Shown piece by piece: positions 1-4,296 of a stretch of 6,314 nt of DNA. Source of the DNA: an uncultured Oscillospiraceae bacterium (GTDB lineage Bacteria > Bacillota > Clostridia > Oscillospirales > Oscillospiraceae); contig CAKTXB010000120.1 of the NCBI GenBank assembly GCA_934630555.1, positions 1 through 6,314 of the forward strand. Reading direction: 5' to 3'. Every line of letters starts with the position of its first letter. The stretch's first letter is position 1. The notes below the pieces were generated by a model. That model saw nothing but the letters and a program-made list of their open reading frames with translations, was not told the origin of the DNA and did not search any database. A program made the translations under genes and the position numbers.

Positions 1-77
1 GCAAGCCTTCTCAAACGCGAACCCAGCGCAGCGGTTCGCGTTTGAAAGCGTGTCAAAAATACTTTTTTGACACGCTC
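1..77 (-). repeat. Two-hairpin interspersed repeat, copy 1 (inverted, cut by window edge)
   Basis: Read on the minus strand this is a 77-base match to 3669-3745 with no gaps and four differences. It holds two stem-loops. One is an AT-centred palindrome at 46-77 (arms GTGTCAAAAA and its complement; the outermost pair is G-U on the minus strand). The other has 13-bp arms at 11-23 and 33-45 around a 9-base loop. Two of the four differences from copy 2 are a compensatory A-T to G-C swap in the second stem, which suggests the fold is maintained. The copy runs into the window edge, so its far end is unseen. Its inner end stops one base before the terminator hairpin at 79. No coding potential is apparent. 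The family is not one I can name. Confidence 0.8.
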
Positions 78-78
78 C

Positions 79-115
79 ATATCCCCATCCGGAATGCCGG
101 ATGGGGATATTTTTT
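79..115 (+). terminator. Intrinsic terminator of a gene left of the window
   Basis: A perfect 14-bp stem (79-92 with 97-110, arm ATATCCCCATCCGG) with a 4-base loop is followed by a run of T (110-115). The T-run lies only on the right side, so it terminates + strand transcription arriving from the left. It separates that transcript from the thyA promoter just downstream. Confidence 0.85.
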
Positions 116-124
116 GCAAAGGAC

Positions 125-153
125 TATCAAACCTGGGCGGGATATGGTATACT
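125..153 (+). promoter_or_regulatory. Probable sigma-A promoter of the thyA operon
   Basis: TATACT at 148-153 is preceded by TGG, giving an extended -10 (TGnTATACT). A 17-base spacer places a poor -35 (TATCAA, 125-130), which is tolerable for an extended -10 promoter. The site sits just after the upstream terminator and about 34 bases before the thyA start. Expected transcription start is near 160. No operator or riboswitch-like fold is visible in the short leader. Confidence 0.6.
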
Positions 154-186
154 GGACACAATATTTGTAAAAGGGGAGATTTGGCG

Positions 187-1017
187 ATGAGTCAGGCAGA
201 CGAACTTTATATCCAGACGTGCAGACAGATCTTGGACCACGGCGTGTGGGATACCGACCGCCCGGTACGTCCGCACTGGGCAGACGGCACGCCGGCGCAC
301 ACCATCAAGCAGTTCTGCGTGGTGAACCGCTATGACCTGCGGGAGGAGTTTCCCATTATGACACTGCGCAGGACGTATTACAAGTCCTGCATTCAGGAGC
401 TTTTGTGGATCTGGCAGAAGAAGTCCAATAGAATTTCGGAGCTGGGCAGTCATATCTGGGACAGCTGGGCCGGTGCGGACGGCACGATCGGCAAGGCGTA
501 TGGCTATCAGCTGGGTGTGAAGCACATCTACCCGGAGGGTGAATTTGATCAGGTGGACCGGGTGCTGTATGATCTCAAGAACAACCCGACATCGCGTCGG
601 ATCCTGACGAATATTTATAACCATCATGACCTGCATGAGATGGGGCTGGCGCCGTGCGCGTATTCCATGACGTTCAATGTGAGCGGCAATACGCTCAACG
701 CCATCCTCAACCAGCGCAGTCAGGATATGCTGACGGCAAACAACTGGAACGTGGTGCAGTATGCGGTGCTGGTGCACATGATGGCGCAGGTCTCGGGGCT
801 GGAAGCCGGGGAACTGGTACACGTGATCGCCGACTGCCATATTTATGACCGGCACGTGCCGCTGGTGGAGAAGATGCTGAAAAACCCGCAGTTCGCCGCG
901 CCGGAGTTTGTGATGGACAAGTCGGTCACGAATTTCTATGACTTTACGGTGGACAGCTTCCAGATGAAGAACTATCAGTACGCGGACTTTTCAGACCCCA
1001 TTCCGGTGGCGATTTGA
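187..1017 (+). CDS. thyA: Thymidylate synthase ThyA
   Basis: Cytosolic enzyme that methylates dUMP to dTMP using 5,10-methylene-THF, releasing dihydrofolate. The product is 276 aa, close to the usual 264-280. Visible family marks are the paired arginines R137-R138, the nucleophile Cys157 in LAPCAYS, QRSQD at 176-180 (dUMP phosphate and base contacts), the HIYDRH segment at 218-223, and the C-terminal PVAI that closes over the active site. The ATG at 187 was chosen over an in-frame ATG at 67 because the latter lies in the upstream hairpins, whereas AAGGGGAG at 171-178 is 8 bases before 187. The stretch after QRS reads MLTANNWNVV instead of the more common LG-PFN pattern, which I take as a lineage variant rather than damage. 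It is first in the operon, 9 bases before folA, whose product recycles its by-product. Confidence 0.96.
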   Translation: MSQADELYIQTCRQILDHGVWDTDRPVRPHWADGTPAHTIKQFCVVNRYDLREEFPIMTLRRTYYKSCIQELLWIWQKKSNRISELGSHIWDSWAGADGTIGKAYGYQLGVKHIYPEGEFDQVDRVLYDLKNNPTSRRILTNIYNHHDLHEMGLAPCAYSMTFNVSGNTLNAILNQRSQDMLTANNWNVVQYAVLVHMMAQVSGLEAGELVHVIADCHIYDRHVPLVEKMLKNPQFAAPEFVMDKSVTNFYDFTVDSFQMKNYQYADFSDPIPVAI

Positions 1018-1026
1018 GGCGGCGGC

Positions 1027-1533
1027 ATGGAAGTGATCGTAAATGTTACGCACGACTGGGGCATTGGATTTGAGGACCAGCTGCTGGTATCCATTTCGGC
1101 GGATCTCAGGCGCTTTCGCGCGCTGACGACGGGAAAGACCGTGATCTTGGGCCGGCGGACGCTGGCGACGTTTCCGGGCGGGCGGCCGCTAAAAAACCGG
1201 GAGAATATCGTGCTGACGCACAACGCGGCGTTTGCGGCGGAGGGCGCGCTGGTGGCGCATGGACTGCCGGAGCTGTTCGGACTGCTGCGCGGGAAAGATC
1301 TGGACGATGTGTGCGTTATTGGCGGGGCAAGCGTATATGCGCAGCTGCTGGCGTACTGCACGCGCGCGCGGGTGACGAAAACGGATGTGCAGGTGCGGGC
1401 CGACCGCTTTTTTCCGAATCTGGACGCGCTGGAAAACTGGCGCGTGGAGCGGGTCTATGACGCAGAGGAAGAGAATGGCGTGCGGTATCAGTATGTAGAC
1501 TATGTAAATGCAGCGCCGAAGCCGATACTTTGA
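1027..1533 (+). CDS. folA: Dihydrofolate reductase
   Basis: Reduces dihydrofolate to tetrahydrofolate with NADPH, restoring the folate oxidised by ThyA. The product is 168 aa, a normal length. Visible are the Met20-loop region (WGIGFEDQ, 11-18), the proton-relay acid Asp26 in SADLRRF, the NADPH-contacting LGRRT (41-45), PLKNREN around Arg58, the glycine pair in VIGGASVY (97-104), and the late TKTD and FFPNLD blocks. Where the E. coli enzyme has Pro-Trp before the helix (Trp22), this one has Leu20-Val21. That position borders the substrate and trimethoprim pocket. The start follows the thyA stop by 9 bases, and its GAGG binding site (1016-1019) overlaps that stop, so translation is probably coupled. 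In Firmicutes the gene is also called dfrA. Confidence 0.94.
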   Translation: MEVIVNVTHDWGIGFEDQLLVSISADLRRFRALTTGKTVILGRRTLATFPGGRPLKNRENIVLTHNAAFAAEGALVAHGLPELFGLLRGKDLDDVCVIGGASVYAQLLAYCTRARVTKTDVQVRADRFFPNLDALENWRVERVYDAEEENGVRYQYVDYVNAAPKPIL

Positions 1534-1562
1534 CGCAGGAAGTATAGAAGGAACGAACAAGT

Positions 1563-2759
1563 ATGGAGCAGAATGTGACATTTCAGGAGCTCGGCCTGTC
1601 ACCGCAGATCTTGCAGGCTTTGGAGCAGAAGGGATACGGGTATCCTACACGGATCCAGGCGGAGGCCATTGGGCCGCTGCTGGCGTGGAAGGACGTGATC
1701 GCGAAGGCGCCGACAGGCACGGGCAAAACGTTTGCGTTTGGCATTCCGATGATCGAGCATATTGACGCGGCCTCGCAGGACTTGCAGGGGCTGATCCTGG
1801 CACCGACGCGGGAGCTGGCCATTCAGATCGGCGACGAGCTGCGCGGACTTTTGAAGTTTTATAAGGACATTCGCGTGGCGGTGGTATACGGCGGGGCGAA
1901 GCTCGAAACACAGATCAAGCAGCTGCAGAAGTTCCCGCAGATCGTGGTGGCAACGCCCGGGCGGCTGATGGATCACTATAAGCGCAAGACGCTGCGGCTG
2001 GACAAGATCAAGACCGTCATTCTGGACGAGGCCGACCGGATGCTGGACATGGGCTTCTTTGACGATGTGACGAACATCATTGAAAAGGTCAAGAACCGCA
2101 GGAATCTGGGGCTGTTTTCCGCTACGATCTCGCAGGAGGTCATGACGGTGTCGTGGATGTATCAGCGCGACGAGGTGGAGATTACCGTGCCCGCCGATCA
2201 GGAAAACCGGCCGGATATTGACCAGTATTCCATCACTGTGCCGCCGCTGGAAAAGGTGGGCATCGTGCTGAAGCTGCTGCGGACGATGCAGCCGGCGCGG
2301 TGCATCATCTTCTGCAACACAAAGGCGATGTGCCAGCGGCTGAGCGACGATCTGCGCCGCGCGGGCGTGGACGCCGATTGCCTGCATGGCGATATTCGGC
2401 AGGCGACGCGCGAAAAGACGATGCGCACATTTAAGGACGGCAAGCTGGCGGTGCTCATTGCAACAGATGTTGCTTCACGCGGCATTGACGTGGACGATGT
2501 GGATATGGTCATCAACTACGATGTGCCGGAGGAAAACGAGTATTACATCCACCGCATTGGCCGGACGGGGCGGGCCAAGAAGAAGGGCATTGCCATTTCG
2601 GTGATCGGTACGTTCCCGGAGCAGGCGAAGCTGGATGAGATCGCAAAATATTCGCACTATCAGGTGCAGAAGGTGAAATTTCTGGACGACGGCACGCTGG
2701 TGGCGGAGGAGCCGAAAAAGCCCGCCGCGCCGGCGCGTGGCCGCAGACGCTTCCGTTGA
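1563..2759 (+). CDS. DEAD-box ATP-dependent RNA helicase (short, CshA/DeaD-like core)
   Basis: Cytosolic RNA-remodelling ATPase of superfamily 2. In order: Q motif (Phe7 and GYGYPTRIQ, 24-32), Walker A APTGTGKT (49-56), Ia PTRELA (81-86), Ib TPGRL (131-135), DEAD (155-158), SAT (186-188), IV IIFCNT (248-253), ATDVASRGID (300-309), and VI HRIGRTGR (330-337). All motifs look intact, so an active ATPase is expected. At 398 aa it is little more than the two RecA-like lobes. After residue 380 only a short proline- and arginine-rich tail ending RGRRRFR remains, with no DbpA- or CsdA-type RNA-binding domain. The assignment to CshA, DeaD, RhlE or another subtype is not decidable here. AAGGA at 1548-1552 serves the ATG. 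The gene follows folA by 29 bases and overlaps the next gene by 4, so it belongs to the same transcript. Confidence 0.95.
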   Translation: MEQNVTFQELGLSPQILQALEQKGYGYPTRIQAEAIGPLLAWKDVIAKAPTGTGKTFAFGIPMIEHIDAASQDLQGLILAPTRELAIQIGDELRGLLKFYKDIRVAVVYGGAKLETQIKQLQKFPQIVVATPGRLMDHYKRKTLRLDKIKTVILDEADRMLDMGFFDDVTNIIEKVKNRRNLGLFSATISQEVMTVSWMYQRDEVEITVPADQENRPDIDQYSITVPPLEKVGIVLKLLRTMQPARCIIFCNTKAMCQRLSDDLRRAGVDADCLHGDIRQATREKTMRTFKDGKLAVLIATDVASRGIDVDDVDMVINYDVPEENEYYIHRIGRTGRAKKKGIAISVIGTFPEQAKLDEIAKYSHYQVQKVKFLDDGTLVAEEPKKPAAPARGRRRFR

Positions 2760-3643
2760 CGGCGGCGGAGCGCGGCATTCTGCTGCTGTGCTGCCCGTTG
2801 GGCGACCCGGACGCGCCGGTACTGACCATGGCGCAGTTCCGCACGCTGTCGGTGCGCGCGCACGCGCAGACAGACCGGCCGGATGATCCGCTGACGCAGC
2901 TGACGGCGCGGGATGTGCAGGCGCTTGGCTACAGCGCGGAGGGCGCGGCGCGCATCGCGGGGCTTTTACACCGGGAGCGGCAGCTGGAGGGGTATTTGGA
3001 CGCGATGCAAAAGCGCGGCTTTTGCGCGGTGACGCGCATCAGCGCGGCGTATCCGCCGATGATCTCGGAAAAGCTGGGCATGAACGCGCCGCCGGTGCTG
3101 TTTACGCTGGGCGATCAAGCGCTGCTGCAAAGGCCGTGTGTGTCTGTGGTCGGCTCACGCGCGTTGGAAGCCCCCGGGCGGCGTTTTGCCGAAACGGCGG
3201 GGCGGCTTGCGGCGGAGGAGGGCTATGTGCTGGCTTCCGGCGGGGCGAACGGCGCGGACCAGACGGCGCAGGCGGCGTGTGTGCGGGCCGGCGGGAACGT
3301 GATCGTGTTTACGGCGGGGCGGCTGCTGGACTGCACACCGGCGCGCGGTGTGCTGTATGTGAGCGAGGGCGGCTGTGCGCTGCCGTTTTCCACGCCTCGG
3401 GCCATGAGCCGGAACCATCTCATCCATGCCATGGGGGAGAAGGTGCTGGTAGCGCAATGTGCCAACGGCACGGGCGGCACGTGGCACGGCACGGTGGACA
3501 ATCTGCGTGCGGGCTGGTCGCCGGTGTTTGTGAACGACGACGGGAGCTCCGGCGTGACGGCACTTTGCGCGCGCGGCGCGCAGGCGGTGCGGCGGCTGGA
3601 ATCCATCCGGGCGCTGGCAGAGCGTCAGATGAAGCTATTTTAA
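2756..3643 (+). CDS. Divergent DprA/Smf-like Rossmann-fold DNA-processing protein
   Basis: 295 aa. DprA proteins bind single-stranded DNA and load RecA during uptake of DNA, but this one departs from the canonical form. Residues 82-120 carry the pre-Rossmann pattern (Tyr99-Pro100, PPVLFTLGD). SVVGSR (130-135) and SGGANGADQTAQ (161-172) match the GSR and SG-A-GID-A blocks, and MSRNHLIHAMGEKVLV (217-232) matches the RN-II block. The usual SGS-TA motif is instead CANGTGGTWHGT, the usual VPG is VFVNDDG, and no C-terminal winged helix follows. The start is TTG at 2756, overlapping the helicase stop TGA. It is kept because the N-terminus (ERGILLLCCPLGDP) looks like real hydrophobic core and no ATG occurs in frame until 2829. 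No good Shine-Dalgarno is seen, so coupled re-initiation is likely. A LOG-like or other nucleotide-binding Rossmann protein is the alternative. Confidence 0.8.
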   Translation: MTAAERGILLLCCPLGDPDAPVLTMAQFRTLSVRAHAQTDRPDDPLTQLTARDVQALGYSAEGAARIAGLLHRERQLEGYLDAMQKRGFCAVTRISAAYPPMISEKLGMNAPPVLFTLGDQALLQRPCVSVVGSRALEAPGRRFAETAGRLAAEEGYVLASGGANGADQTAQAACVRAGGNVIVFTAGRLLDCTPARGVLYVSEGGCALPFSTPRAMSRNHLIHAMGEKVLVAQCANGTGGTWHGTVDNLRAGWSPVFVNDDGSSGVTALCARGAQAVRRLESIRALAERQMKLF

Positions 3644-3668
3644 GGCGCGGCCGAATGGCCGCGCCTTT
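3642..3668 (+). terminator. Intrinsic terminator of the thyA operon, overlapping the stop codon
   Basis: An 11-bp GC-rich stem (3642-3652 with 3657-3667, core arm GGCGCGGCC, loop GAAT) begins inside the TAA of the DprA-like gene. Only three T follow before the repeat element begins. The second copy at 3904-3931 has four T, consistent with the original T-run having been cut by an insertion. It forms the left half of a perfect 28-bp direct repeat (3641-3668). Confidence 0.75.
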
Positions 3669-3902
3669 GAGCGTGTCAAAAAAGTATTTTTGACACGCTC
3701 TCAAACGCGGACCGCTGCGCTGGGTCCGCGTTTGAAAAGGCTTGCGCCATGCTGCGCGCAGCATCTGTGCGCTTACAGCGCACAGATCCCACGCTTGCAT
3801 GACGGAAAGTATTTTCGGCGACGTACACGCCGCCGCCGAACATGATCCAGACTTTTTTCGCGCCTGCGGGCGCGAACTCTGCGCGGCTTTTTTGACAGAC
3901 TG
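3669..3902 (+). mobile_element. Putative MITE-like non-coding element (repeat copy 2)
   Basis: 234 bp with imperfect inverted ends: 3669-3684 (GAGCGTGTCAAAAAAG) against the complement of 3887-3902 matches at 13 of 16 bases, including TGTCAAAAAAG in full. Internal stem-loops run in series: the AT-centred palindrome 3669-3700; 13-bp arms at 3701-3713 and 3723-3735; the 16-base palindrome ATGCTGCGCGCAGCAT (3749-3764); arms ATCTGTGCGC at 3763-3772 and 3778-3787; a weaker TTCGGCG pairing at 3814-3840; and TTCGCGCC at 3857-3864 with 3869-3876. The first 77 bases recur inverted at 1-77. No convincing ORF or transposase is present, so any mobility would depend on enzymes supplied in trans. It could also be a structured RNA or a BIME/REP-type repeat rather than a mobile element. 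Confidence 0.5.
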
Positions 3903-3903
3903 T

Positions 3904-3931
3904 AAGGCGCGGCCGAATGGCCGCGCCTTTT
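3904..3931 (+). terminator. Second copy of the operon terminator hairpin
   Basis: The same 11-bp stem (3904-3914 with 3919-3929, loop GAAT) as at 3642, here followed by TTTT (3928-3931). It lies well upstream of the glmS promoter and would stop any read-through from the thyA operon and from the element. It may represent the T-run half of the original terminator. Confidence 0.65.
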
Positions 3932-4024
3932 GCTGTTTATGGTTTTGTGCTGCGGCCGGATGCGAACTTAGAGAGGCAAAGCCGTGCAGAAAGCTGTGCC
4001 GTTTTGGCATTTACAAAATATCTA
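3932..4024. other. Intergenic stretch with no recognised gene
   Basis: Between the second terminator and the glmS promoter I see no coding region or RNA gene. The only structure is a very short hairpin (TGCC with GGCA, about 3997-4009). The base composition becomes AT-rich from about 4000, as expected upstream of a promoter. Confidence 0.5.
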
Positions 4025-4053
4025 TAGATTTTTGGGAGAAAATCGCATATAAT
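4025..4053 (+). promoter_or_regulatory. Probable sigma-A promoter of glmS
   Basis: A perfect TATAAT at 4048-4053 lies in an AT-rich stretch. At 17 bases spacing the -35 is TAGATT (4025-4030), matching TTGACA at only three positions. The predicted start near 4060 would give a leader of about 240 bases, with roughly 40 bases upstream of the ribozyme cleavage site. The position is as expected for a glmS ribozyme leader. Confidence 0.6.
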
Positions 4054-4093
4054 GGGCGTGACGCAGAAAGGAAAGGAGGTTGCGGAGTTACCG

Positions 4094-4240
4094 CCAGAAG
4101 CGCCGTGTTCCTGCCGCTTGGGGCAGGATGACGAGGAAAAGTGTGATCGAATGGATCGGCGGATGCACTTTCGCGCGCCCATGCGCGTGACGCAGCTTAC
4201 AAAGTCCGGGGGTGACCGCGGAACAAACGGGCTGTGAATG
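4094..4240 (+). ncRNA. glmS ribozyme (GlcN6P-activated self-cleaving riboswitch)
   Basis: The conserved blocks of the glmS ribozyme family occur in order. GCGCC at 4100-4104 places cleavage between A4099 and G4100. P1 is 4109-4115 with 4122-4128. GACGAGG is at 4130-4136. P2 is AAAGTG (4138-4143) with CACTTT (4166-4171), enclosing ATCGAA and TCGGCGGATGC (4156-4166). A CGCGC/GCGCG hairpin lies at 4172-4187. A closing stem pairs 4191-4198 with 4229-4236. GGGGGTGAC (4208-4216) precedes GAACAAA (4221-4227). It sits in the leader of glmS, its known context. In the family, glucosamine-6-phosphate acts as cofactor for cleavage and the cut mRNA is then degraded, giving negative feedback on GlmS. The outer limits are approximate. 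Confidence 0.95.
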
Positions 4241-4280
4241 GGAACGGACAAACGGTCTGCGTGTTTGCCTGAATGATTTC

Positions 4281-4286
4281 AGGAGG
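4281..4286 (+). promoter_or_regulatory. glmS: Ribosome binding site that fixes the glmS start
   Basis: AGGAGG lies 10 bases before the ATG at 4297. It excludes the in-frame ATG at 4273, which is upstream of this site and would hide the catalytic Cys2 behind eight extra residues. Confidence 0.85.
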
Positions 4287-4296
4287 ACAATTTTAT

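Larger units (their letters stand above)
3641..3930. repeat. 28-bp direct repeats flanking the 234-bp segment
   Basis: Positions 3641-3668 and 3903-3930 are identical over exactly 28 bases; the flanking bases differ on both sides (T versus G before, G versus T after). Each copy is the terminator stem-loop plus TTT. They bracket 3669-3902 with no spare bases. This fits a duplication created by insertion, although 28 bp is long for a target duplication. Recombination between pre-existing terminator copies is the alternative. Confidence 0.8.

Noticed and set aside
67..186. Upstream extension of ThyA from an ATG at 67
   Set aside because: These codons fall in the repeat, the terminator and the promoter, and the extra residues do not resemble ThyA; the start at 187 has a good binding site.
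127..855. 242-codon minus-strand ORF opposite thyA
   Set aside because: A shadow frame of thyA, which has full family motifs and a ribosome binding site.
1599..2387. 262-codon minus-strand ORF opposite the helicase
   Set aside because: A shadow of the helicase; no recognisable domain, with Leu/His/Arg-rich antisense composition.
3641..3930. CRISPR-like reading of the 28-bp direct repeats
   Set aside because: Only two copies, 234 bases apart, each a terminator palindrome, and no cas genes.
3420..4010. 196-codon minus-strand ORF
   Set aside because: Antisense to the DprA-like gene and the hairpin repeat; its composition (Ala, Arg, Pro, Ser rich) is typical of shadow frames in GC-rich DNA.
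3742..4131. 129-codon + strand ORF across the repeat and glmS leader
   Set aside because: It starts in the hairpin repeat, crosses a terminator stem, the glmS promoter and the ribozyme cleavage site, and has no ribosome binding site or family resemblance.
4052..4237. 61-codon ORF MGVTQKGKEV...
   Set aside because: It lies over the ribozyme, whose conserved bases explain the sequence; its ATG is part of the TATAAT region and would precede the predicted transcript start.
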